Shown: in pieces, positions 24,623-32,186 of the stretch
How positions within the stretch are numbered: the stretch's first letter is position 1
Layout: the number at the start of each line of letters is the position of its first letter
Source: DASZKW01 sp035552775
GTDB taxonomy: Bacteria > Actinomycetota > Acidimicrobiia > Acidimicrobiales > Palsa-688
Assembly (NCBI GenBank): GCA_035552775.1
Contig: DASZKW010000016.1
Coordinates: 40,540-104,539, forward strand
Length of the DNA stretch: 64,000 nt
Direction of reading: 5' to 3'
Position numbers and translations under genes: made by a program
Notes under the pieces: generated by a model
Told to the model about the DNA's origin: nothing
The model's input: the letters and a program-made list of their open reading frames with translations, nothing else
Database searches by the model: none

Positions 24623-26872
24623 TCAGGGGACGCCGTACAGCGAGGTCGTGGTCGTGGATCCCGCCGGCGACGAGAAGGGCGTGGTGTCGCTCGAGGTCGG
24701 GAAAGGCGCCACGGTGGTGGTAGTGGTGGTGCTAACCGTCGTCTCGGGGATCGTGGGGGGCGCCACCGCGGTGGGAGGAGGTGGCAGCGGCGGCGAAGTA
24801 GCCCCGCCGGCTCCGGTGCCCGAGCTCGGTGTCATCGGCGGCGGCGGTTGGATGCCCGTGAGGGGGGGCGGTGCCGCTTGCAGAGGCGGGGGATTGGCGA
24901 AGGTCTCGACGGGGACACCGGCGAGTGACGCCACCATGAAGTCGTGCCAGGCCTCAGCCGGGTAGGAGGCCCCGTAGACCTCGCCTACCCCCTTGATGTT
25001 GAGCAACGGCGTGTTGTCGTTGTTGCCGTAGCCCATCCACGTGGCCGTCGACAGCTGGGGCGTGTAGCCGACGAACCAGGCGTCGGTGGGCCCGTTCGCC
25101 GTGCCGGTCTTGCCCGCCGCCGGCCGGCCGATCACGGCCGTCGGGAAGCCCGTGCCGTGCTGGATCACGCCCTGCAGGATGCTCGTCACCGTGTCGCTCA
25201 CCGCCGCGCTGAGCACTCGGGTCCCCTTCGGGTGCGAGTCGTCGTAGACCACCTTGCCCTGATCGTCGACCGCCCGCACCACCGGGGAGGGTGAAATGGC
25301 CACGCCCTGGTTGGCGAAGGTGGCGTACGCCGAGGCCATCTCGAGCGGCGACACCGGGTTGGTGCCGAGCGTGTAGGAGAGGCCGAAGTCACTCTCGTCG
25401 AAAGCGGTCCACACCCCGAGGCGCTTGGCCATGTCCGCCACCGCCTTCACCCCCACCTGCTGGATCACCTGGGCGTAGACCGTGTCGATCGACTGCCAGG
25501 TGGCGGTCGTCAGGGTGAAGTTGCCCGACTCGCCGGCGGAGTTGCGGATCACGCACACCCCTCCGCAGCCGGGCGTCTGAAAGCTCGCCGGCCCGTAGTA
25601 ATGCGCCTGGGGGGATATCCCCTGGACCAGGGCGGCGGCGAGGGTGAACGGCTTGAAGGACGACCCCGCCAGGCGGCCGGACCCGCCACCGAGCACCACC
25701 GAGTTGGGCTGGGCCTGACAGGTGGACTGGATTATCACCTTGACCGGCGGCGGCGACGGCTGGGGGCAGCCCCCGAGGGCGATGTCGACCTGGGAGACGT
25801 TGTAATCGCGGCCACCGACGAGGGCCGTGACGTAGCCGGTGGCGGGCTCGACCGACGCCAGGGCCATCTGCAGGGGCGGGCTGGTGCCGGCGAGCTGTTT
25901 GGCGATGGCCGCCTCGCCTGCAGCCTGGTCCTTGGCGTTGATGGTGGTCTGGATGCTCAGGCCACCGTTGTAGAGCTCGTTGTAGCCGATGCGCTGCTCG
26001 AGGTACTGGCGGACATAGTCGAGGAAGTAGGGATACTTCGTCGGGGTCTGTCGGAGCGGGTACACGAGCGTCAGGGGACCGGGGGGTGTGTAGTCCGGCT
26101 GTACCTGGACCAACTGCTCCGCCATGGCCTGGTCGTAGGCCGCCTTGGTCAGGTAGCCGTACTTGCGCATCAGGGCGAGCACCGTCTCGCGGCGCTGCTC
26201 GGCCGCGTTGATGTTGAACAGCGGGTCGTACTGGCTCGGCGCGGGCAGCAGTCCCGCCAGCGTGGCGGCCTGCGAGGCGTCCAGCTTGCTCACCGGGGTA
26301 CGGAAGTAGGCCTCGGCGGCGGCACCCACGCCGTAGGCGCCCTGCCCGAGGTAGACGATCGACAGGTAGTTGTAAAGGATCTGCTCCTTGGTCATCTTCT
26401 GGGCGAGCATCCTCGCCAGGATCGCCTCCCGCAGCTTGCGCCCGAGGGTGCGCGAGCCGTGGGTGTAAACCAGCTTCACGTACTCCTCGGTGATGGTGGA
26501 GCCGCCCTGCACCGCCGAACCCGACGTCAGGTCCGCCCAGGCCGCCCGCACCACGCCCCTTGCCGATATGGGGCCTTCCTGGAAGAACCCGTGATCTTCG
26601 GATGCCACCACCGCGTCCTTGACGACGGCGGGGATCTCGGAGTCCTTGACGGGGACGTTGCTGCCGGCCGCGGCGCGGAACTCGCCGATCACCTGGCCGC
26701 CGGAGTCGTACACGACGGTCGCCGGTGCACCGAAGCTCGCCTTCAACGGCCGGGGGAGGGGGCCGGACACCGGTAGGTACATGATCGTGGCCAGCACAGT
26801 CACCGCCACGACGACCGGCACGCACACCACCGAGACGGCGCCGGCCAGCACCCAGATGAGCGGTCGTGGCAC
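24623..26872 (-). CDS. Class A penicillin-binding protein (PBP1A-like)
   Basis: 749 aa bifunctional cell-wall synthase. TM anchor near the N-terminus. The GT51 domain has VASEDHGFF, QGGSTITEEYVKL, RKLREAILA and YLSIVYLGQGAYGVGAAAEAYF. The transpeptidase domain has the nucleophile in GSSFKPFTLAAAL, and KTGTA. The middle motif reads SIDTVYAQ, where class A PBPs usually have SxN, and the GT motif has Glu-Glu where Gln-Gln is common. A Thr/Pro/Ser-rich tail of ~90 residues replaces PASTA domains. It lies 7 bp after a lipoprotein gene on the same strand and probably shares its transcript. Confidence 0.93.
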   Translation of the reverse strand: MPRPLIWVLAGAVSVVCVPVVVAVTVLATIMYLPVSGPLPRPLKASFGAPATVVYDSGGQVIGEFRAAAGSNVPVKDSEIPAVVKDAVVASEDHGFFQEGPISARGVVRAAWADLTSGSAVQGGSTITEEYVKLVYTHGSRTLGRKLREAILARMLAQKMTKEQILYNYLSIVYLGQGAYGVGAAAEAYFRTPVSKLDASQAATLAGLLPAPSQYDPLFNINAAEQRRETVLALMRKYGYLTKAAYDQAMAEQLVQVQPDYTPPGPLTLVYPLRQTPTKYPYFLDYVRQYLEQRIGYNELYNGGLSIQTTINAKDQAAGEAAIAKQLAGTSPPLQMALASVEPATGYVTALVGGRDYNVSQVDIALGGCPQPSPPPVKVIIQSTCQAQPNSVVLGGGSGRLAGSSFKPFTLAAALVQGISPQAHYYGPASFQTPGCGGVCVIRNSAGESGNFTLTTATWQSIDTVYAQVIQQVGVKAVADMAKRLGVWTAFDESDFGLSYTLGTNPVSPLEMASAYATFANQGVAISPSPVVRAVDDQGKVVYDDSHPKGTRVLSAAVSDTVTSILQGVIQHGTGFPTAVIGRPAAGKTGTANGPTDAWFVGYTPQLSTATWMGYGNNDNTPLLNIKGVGEVYGASYPAEAWHDFMVASLAGVPVETFANPPPLQAAPPPLTGIQPPPPMTPSSGTGAGGATSPPLPPPPTAVAPPTIPETTVSTTTTTTVAPFPTSSDTTPFSSPAGSTTTTSLYGVP

Positions 26873-26879
26873 TACCGCG

Positions 26880-27953
26880 TCACCCTGCCCCGGTTCCCGG
26901 CGTGGTGGTGGTCGACGACGCCGAGGTGGGTGGCGGCGTCGTCGCCGGCGTAGTTATCGGTGCCGTCGCCGGCGGCACCTGCGGGGCGCAGTAGGGGGAG
27001 CTCAGCGTCACCAGTTGGGGGGTCACCGTCGGTGTAGGAGGCGAGCCGGCAAGGGTCGTCGTGGTCGTCGAGGTGGTTGTGGTCGTCGATGTCGTGGAGC
27101 TGCTGTTCGACGGCGGCGAGCCGAAGACGGTCGTCGTTGTCGTCGAGGGGAAGGTAGGCGTCGTGATGGGCGGGGGGGCCGCGCCCAGCTGGACCTGCAA
27201 AGTCTGGCTTCCCGTCGCCGTACACGTCGCGGTCCACCTAGCGTCGCCCGAGCCGTCGGTGGGGGTCGGGTTCGGGGCCAGGATAGACCAGGCTCCCGCG
27301 CTGACGAGCTGGACCAGCAGGCCCTGGTCGGGCTCGGTTGCCACGGTGCCGTCGCTTTGCACCTGTTGGCTGTTTACCTGCACGACTATCTGGGACGGCT
27401 CGGCCACCACCGCAGGATTGGGGGCGACGGCAGATTGCACCAGCGGCGTCGAGAAGCTGTCCATCCGAAGGGTGACCGCGCTGTCCCCGTCGTCCGCCAG
27501 GAACAAGGTGGTGGGTGACGTCTGGGCGAGATCCGGCGCCAACCACGCCCTGACGCTGAAGCGACCACCGAGGATCCCTGGCAGCTGCCAGGTGCCGTCC
27601 GGGTGGCTGGTGAGCATGACCAGCGCGGCGCTGCCGCCCACCAGGCGTTGCACCTCGACAGTGGCTCCCGCCACCGTTCCCGACGGCCCCTGCACGCTCC
27701 CTGACAAAGTCGCCCTCCCCGGCCCCATCACCGGGCTGCCGTTGGCCAGGGTGCCGGTGGACAGCGCGGTGGTTGGCGCGCTGGTCACGGGGATGGTCGT
27801 CGGCGGCGGTGACGCAGACGGTGGGGGGGAGCTCCCGCAACCGGCCACGCCCAGCGCAATGCCTACCAAGGCGAGCGTTGCTACGTCGACTCCCCGAGGA
27901 ACGACGGTCCAGGTTAACCGTCCGAGTCGGCGACAGCATTGTCGACGTAGCAA
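26880..27953 (-). CDS. Putative lipoprotein with Thr/Pro-rich tail, start uncertain
   Basis: About 340-357 aa. A hydrophobic stretch ending in the lipobox ALGVAGC-GSS points to a lipid-anchored extracytoplasmic protein. After it come a Pro/Thr linker, a middle region with carboxypeptidase-regulatory/Ig-like strand patterns (GSVQGPSGTVAGATVEVQRL, GTWQLPGILGGRFSVRAW), and a low-complexity Thr/Ser/Pro tail. The start is problematic: codons directly before the signal peptide are GTC/GTT, and the nearest in-frame start codons are TTG at 27953 and GTG at 27998, which give an unusually long leader. A perfect 23-bp inverted repeat overlaps this start region. Upstream partner of the PBP gene. Confidence 0.55.
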   Translation of the reverse strand: MLRRQCCRRLGRLTWTVVPRGVDVATLALVGIALGVAGCGSSPPPSASPPPTTIPVTSAPTTALSTGTLANGSPVMGPGRATLSGSVQGPSGTVAGATVEVQRLVGGSAALVMLTSHPDGTWQLPGILGGRFSVRAWLAPDLAQTSPTTLFLADDGDSAVTLRMDSFSTPLVQSAVAPNPAVVAEPSQIVVQVNSQQVQSDGTVATEPDQGLLVQLVSAGAWSILAPNPTPTDGSGDARWTATCTATGSQTLQVQLGAAPPPITTPTFPSTTTTTVFGSPPSNSSSTTSTTTTTSTTTTTLAGSPPTPTVTPQLVTLSSPYCAPQVPPATAPITTPATTPPPTSASSTTTTPGTGAG

Positions 27954-27963
27954 CGCTCGCCTT
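27868..27963. repeat. Perfect 23-bp inverted repeat with 50-bp spacer at lipoprotein start
   Basis: Arms 27868-27890 (starting AAGGCGAGCGTTGCTACG) and 27941-27963 (starting GTCGACGTAGCAACGC) are exact reverse complements, separated by 50 bp. The inner arm encodes the first residues of the lipoprotein signal peptide. Possible explanations are a fold-back duplication, an invertible promoter segment, or a large RNA hairpin over the start. Confidence 0.9.
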
Positions 27964-28090
27964 TGTACTGGCGCCGCGAGCCACCTCAGCCCGCTCACGG
28001 AGAGGGCACGCTGCGCTCTATAGGGGCGGCCACGCCGCAACTGTACGAGAGACGACGAAGGCAGGGTTGGCGCTCCGGCTCGGCGCTCAC

Positions 28091-28738
28091 TCAGCGAGCG
28101 CGGGTGACGACGGTGACCAGGGGGGGCAGGACCACGGCGTCGTCGCCGGGGGCCACGTCGGTCATCGTCTCGAGGTAGTCAGCCACCGGTCCCGGACCGG
28201 CCCACGCCGGCGCCTCGGCCCACGCGTCCACCAGTTCGAGCCCCGCCCGCCGGGCCAACGCCGGCAGCTCGGCTCCGACATCGGGGTGGCGGGACGAGGG
28301 CATCGACATCGCGAGACCGGCGATGCGGCCGGCGGAGGTCACGGGCTCCTGCGCGACCACCCACCCGCCGGGGCGCACCGCGGCCGCCATTCGGCCGAGC
28401 ACGACCGCCGGCTCGTGGACGTGCAGGAGCACGAAGCGGCAGAAGGCCAGGTCCACCGGTTCGGGGAGGGTGAGCTCCTCGGCCGCCTGGGTCAACGCGA
28501 TCACCTGGGCGCCGGCCACCACGGCCGCCGCCGCCGCCACCTCGTCGCGCCGTGCAGGATCGTCGTCGACCGCATACACGCGCCCGTCGCGACCGACTAT
28601 GCGTGCCAGGGCGACGCTGACGTCGCCGCCTCCGGCCCCGACGTCGACGCATCGCCAGCCCTCCCGCAGACCGAGGCGGTCGAGCGCGGTGGCGAGGGGT
28701 CTCCTGTAGACGTCGTTGCGCAGCTCCAGCTCGAACAC
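28091..28738 (-). CDS. Class I SAM-dependent methyltransferase
   Basis: 215 aa Rossmann-fold methyltransferase. Motif I is CVDVGAGGGDVSVALA, motif II has YAVDDDPARR, and motif IV/post-I has VDLAFCRFVLLHV followed by VRPGGWVVAQEP. The fold is that of small-molecule or quinone-type methyltransferases (UbiE/Methyltransf_11-like). The substrate is unknown. It lies upstream of the lipoprotein and PBP genes on the same strand, separated by ~140-200 bp, and is divergent from the MaoC gene. Confidence 0.87.
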   Translation of the reverse strand: MFELELRNDVYRRPLATALDRLGLREGWRCVDVGAGGGDVSVALARIVGRDGRVYAVDDDPARRDEVAAAAAVVAGAQVIALTQAAEELTLPEPVDLAFCRFVLLHVHEPAVVLGRMAAAVRPGGWVVAQEPVTSAGRIAGLAMSMPSSRHPDVGAELPALARRAGLELVDAWAEAPAWAGPGPVADYLETMTDVAPGDDAVVLPPLVTVVTRAR

Positions 28739-28819
28739 GGCCGCCGCAGGCTACTGCCCTTGCAGACAACGGGCAGTACCGGCGAGCGGGCGGATGGGTG
28801 GGTGTGGTCGACTGATCCG

Positions 28820-29332
28820 GTGACCACCCACGAACGCCCCTTCGGGCGCTATCTCGAGGACTTCGTCGTCGGCGACGTGTACAGGCACTGGCCGGGCAAG
28901 ACGATCACCGAGTACGACGACCACCTGTTCTGCATGATCACCATGAACCACCACCCGCTGCACACCGACGCCTGGTTCGCCGAGCACTCGACCGTGCAGG
29001 GACGCAACGTGGTGGTCGGGAACCTCGTCTACAGCATCGTGCTCGGCATGAGCGTGCCCGACGTGAGCGGCTCGTGCATCGCCAACCTCGAGGTGGAGAC
29101 CCTGACGCACCAGCGCCCAACCTTGCATGGCGACACGATCTACGCGGAGAGCCGCGTGGTCGACATCCACGAGTCGGCTTCGAGACCCGACCGCGGCGTC
29201 GTGACCGTCGAGAGCAAGGGAGTCAACCAGCGGGGTGAAGAGGTCTGCTACTTCCGCCGCAAGGTAATGGTCTACAAGCGCGATGGTGCGCCGGCGAGGT
29301 CGCGTCCCTACGGTGCCGACCTCTGGTCTTGA
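28820..29332 (+). CDS. MaoC-family (R)-hydratase/hot-dog dehydratase
   Basis: 170 aa. Hot-dog fold with FGRYLEDFVVGDVYRHWPGKTI at the N-terminus and the hydratase motif DDHLFCMITMNHHPLHTD, carrying the Asp/His catalytic pair as in MaoC and mesaconyl-CoA hydratases. It then has HGDTIYAESRVVD and FRRKVMVYKRD. It probably hydrates an enoyl-CoA-type substrate. A GTG at 28820 was chosen because conservation starts a few residues later; GTG at 28802 is an alternative. Confidence 0.87.
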   Translation: MTTHERPFGRYLEDFVVGDVYRHWPGKTITEYDDHLFCMITMNHHPLHTDAWFAEHSTVQGRNVVVGNLVYSIVLGMSVPDVSGSCIANLEVETLTHQRPTLHGDTIYAESRVVDIHESASRPDRGVVTVESKGVNQRGEEVCYFRRKVMVYKRDGAPARSRPYGADLWS

Positions 29333-29370
29333 ACATCCGCAGGTAAACTCGGGGGGACGAGAGGGGAAAG

Positions 29371-30201
29371 GTGGAGGTCACCTTCTACGGGGTTCGGGGA
29401 TCGTGCCCCAGCCCCTCCGAGGCCAACCGACGCTACGGTGGCAACACCGCGTCGGTTGCTCTGCTCGCCTCGGGCCACGACCCGATCATGCTCGACATGG
29501 GGACGGGACTGCGCCGTTTCGGGGAAACGCAGCCGTGCGACGGAACCTTCCGCGGTAGCGCGTTGGTGACCCATCTCCACTGGGACCACGTGCAGGGCCT
29601 GCCTTTCTTCCCTCCCGTTGACAGGGTCGGCGCCCACCTCGACGTGTACGGGCCGAGCCAGGTCGGAGGTTCGCTCGCCCAGATGTTCGACGACGTGGTG
29701 CGTCCCCCCTACTTCCCGGTCCGCGTGTCCGACCTACGGGGGACGATCGCGTTCCACGAGGTGGACGACGAGGACCTGGCGGTCGGCGACGCCAAGGTGC
29801 GCGTGCGCCAGGTGCCCCACACTGGCCCGACGGTCGGTTACCGGATCGAGCGAGACGGAGCCGTCGTCGTCTACATCAGCGACCACCAGGAGCCGATCGG
29901 CTCCCGAGACGTGGCCGACAGCGTGATCGAGCTGGCCGACGGCGCCGACCTGCTCATCCACGACGCCCAGTACCGGCCCGACGAATTCGCCGAGAAGGCC
30001 CATTGGGGCCACTGCACCGCCGGCTACGCGCTGCGGGTCGCCCAGGCCGCCTGCGTCCGCACCGTGGCCCTTTTCCATCACGACCCCTCCCACGGCGACG
30101 ACGAGATGGACCGTCTGTTGGACCAGGCCACCCAGATGTCCGCCGCCTGCGGGGGTCCCGAGGTGATAGCCGCGTACGAAGGGCTGTGTATCGCCCTATG
30201 A
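29371..30201 (+). CDS. MBL-fold metallo-hydrolase (RNase Z/PhnP-like)
   Basis: 276 aa. It begins with FYGVRGSCPSPSEANRRYGGNT, a signature of a beta-lactamase-fold subgroup. It then has the metal-binding THLHWDHVQGLPFF (H-x-H-x-D-H), later metal ligands in YISDHQEP, LIHDAQYRPDEF and HWGHCTAGYA, and a terminal His in ALFHHDPSH. It may act as a hydrolase of cyclic phosphodiesters or nucleotides; the substrate is unknown. A GTG start 39 bp after the MaoC gene follows an AGGGGAAAGGTG ribosome-binding site. Confidence 0.9.
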   Translation: MEVTFYGVRGSCPSPSEANRRYGGNTASVALLASGHDPIMLDMGTGLRRFGETQPCDGTFRGSALVTHLHWDHVQGLPFFPPVDRVGAHLDVYGPSQVGGSLAQMFDDVVRPPYFPVRVSDLRGTIAFHEVDDEDLAVGDAKVRVRQVPHTGPTVGYRIERDGAVVVYISDHQEPIGSRDVADSVIELADGADLLIHDAQYRPDEFAEKAHWGHCTAGYALRVAQAACVRTVALFHHDPSHGDDEMDRLLDQATQMSAACGGPEVIAAYEGLCIAL

Positions 30202-30302
30202 CGCCAAACCGCCTAGCGCGGCAATAGGAGAACTGGGGCAGGGCATGCCCGGCGGGGCGGGGAACCATGGTGATACCGCACGGGTACTAGAGGGAGACGG
30301 CG

Positions 30303-32186
30303 ATGGAGTTGGCCAGGCTGGGACAGGCGACGGTGCTGCACTCGGCCGATGTGAGCGACTCCAGGGAGGCGGCCCGTCTGCGCCGGTTCCGCCGCCTCGC
30401 CGCCGTCCTCGGCCTCGTGGCCGTCGCGGTGGTGGGTAGGTGCGTTTACGGCCTGGTCGAGTACGCGCAGGGCCACCGCCGTGCCGCGGCGTCGGCATTC
30501 AGCCTCCACTTCTGGCCCCACCTGCCCGCCGGGGCCGGCACCTACGCGCCGGCTGTGCTGTTGATGGTCGTCCTCCTCGTCGCCATCGGCCTGCCGCTTC
30601 TCGGAGCCGGGCGCAGCCCGCACGTCCTGTACCGACCCGACGAGATCGACACGACGCTCGCCGACGTCGTCGGGGCGGCGGCGGTGGTGGAGGAGGTGGT
30701 CAAGAGCCTCAACCTGTTCCTGGCCCACAAGACCTTCCGGGACCGCATGGGGGGTACCCCCCGCCGTGCCATCCTGTTCGAAGGTCCCCCGGGTACGGGC
30801 AAGACCTACCTGGCCAAGGCAATGGCCGCCGAGGCGGGGGTCCCGTTCCTGTTCGTGTCGTCATCCGCCTTTCAGTCCATGTACTACGGCCAGACGAACC
30901 GCAAGATCCGCTCCTATTTCAAGGCGCTGCGGTCCCACGCCCGCAGGGAGGGGGGCGCCATCGGCTTCATCGAGGAGATCGACGCCATCGGCGCATCGCG
31001 CTCGGGGGCGGGGGGAAACGGCCGGGAAGGCGTGGCCGGCGTGGTCAACGAGCTGCTGATCCAGCTCCAGTCCTTCGACCAGCCGCCCGCCTCGGCGCGC
31101 GCCGCGGGGGCCCTGGTCGACGTGGTCAACCGCTGGCTGCCCGCCGGTCGCCGGTTGCGCAAGCCCCGCCCGACGCCTGCCAACATCCTCATCATCGGCG
31201 CCACCAACCGCGCCGGTGACCTGGACCCGGCCCTCCTGCGACCGGGGCGCTTCGACCGGACCATCACCGTGGACCTGCCCAGCCGGGACGGCCGGCGCGA
31301 GATACTCGACTACTACCTCGACCGCAAGGCTCACGAGCCCGAGCTCGACGACGACGCCAGGCGGTCCACCTTGGCAGCCACCACCTTCGGCTACTCACCG
31401 GTGATGCTCGAGCACCTGCTCGACGAGGCCCTGGTGTGGGCGCTGCGCCGGGGAGGCGACCGCCTGGGGTGGGAGGACGTGCAGCGGGCCAAGATGACGG
31501 AGGAGCTCGGCCTCGCCCAGCCCGTCGCCTACACCGACAGCGAGCGGCGCACCATCGCCACCCACGAGTCCGGCCACGCCACCGTCGCCCACCTCGTGGC
31601 CCCGGGACGGACCCTCGAAGTGCTGTCGGTAATCAAGCGCAAGGACGCCCTCGGCCTGCTCGCACACTCCGAGACCGAGGAGCGCTGGACGGCCACCCGC
31701 TCGGAGGTCGAGGCCCTGATCCGTATCGCCATGGGGGGCATGGTCGCCGAGGAGCTGTTCTTCGGCGAGACGAGCACTGGGGTGGCCGGCGACCTCCAAG
31801 CCGCCACCGAGGCGGCGGCCAAGATGGTCGGCTCGTTCGGGATGGCGGGATCGCTGATCTCCCTCGACGCCGCCGGCGCGCCGGCCGGCGCCAACATCGT
31901 GACCCGGGTCCTCGCCGACGACGCCGGCCGCGACGCGCTAGAAGCCATCCTCGCCACCGCCCGCGACGACGTGGTGACCCTGCTCGGTGCCAACCGCCAT
32001 CTGGTCGCCGCCCTGCGCGACGCGCTGCTCGAGCGCGACGAGCTCATCGGCGCCGAGATCACCGACGTGCTCGCCCGCGCTTCGAGCGCCGCCGGCGACG
32101 CCGTGGCGCCGGCGGTGATCGACGTTCGCGACACGGCGGTGACAGCCGCTGGGGGGGACGCCTTTTCCCCTCCTGTCATTCGGTGA
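30303..32186 (+). CDS. Divergent FtsH-like membrane AAA+ metalloprotease
   Basis: 627 aa. Two N-terminal TM helices (~residues 33-51 and 82-100) flank a short outer loop. The AAA domain has Walker A GPPGTGKT (161-168), a Walker B reading FIEEIDAIG where FtsH has FIDEIDA, and an SRH region ATNRAGDLDPALLRPGRFDR. The zinc protease domain has HESGH (421-425) and the third ligand Asp in STGVAGDLQAA. A ~35-residue Pro/Arg-rich insertion lies between Walker B and sensor 1. All catalytic elements look present, so it should be an active quality-control or processing protease, but it is an extra paralogue rather than the canonical FtsH. Confidence 0.88.
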   Translation: MELARLGQATVLHSADVSDSREAARLRRFRRLAAVLGLVAVAVVGRCVYGLVEYAQGHRRAAASAFSLHFWPHLPAGAGTYAPAVLLMVVLLVAIGLPLLGAGRSPHVLYRPDEIDTTLADVVGAAAVVEEVVKSLNLFLAHKTFRDRMGGTPRRAILFEGPPGTGKTYLAKAMAAEAGVPFLFVSSSAFQSMYYGQTNRKIRSYFKALRSHARREGGAIGFIEEIDAIGASRSGAGGNGREGVAGVVNELLIQLQSFDQPPASARAAGALVDVVNRWLPAGRRLRKPRPTPANILIIGATNRAGDLDPALLRPGRFDRTITVDLPSRDGRREILDYYLDRKAHEPELDDDARRSTLAATTFGYSPVMLEHLLDEALVWALRRGGDRLGWEDVQRAKMTEELGLAQPVAYTDSERRTIATHESGHATVAHLVAPGRTLEVLSVIKRKDALGLLAHSETEERWTATRSEVEALIRIAMGGMVAEELFFGETSTGVAGDLQAATEAAAKMVGSFGMAGSLISLDAAGAPAGANIVTRVLADDAGRDALEAILATARDDVVTLLGANRHLVAALRDALLERDELIGAEITDVLARASSAAGDAVAPAVIDVRDTAVTAAGGDAFSPPVIR

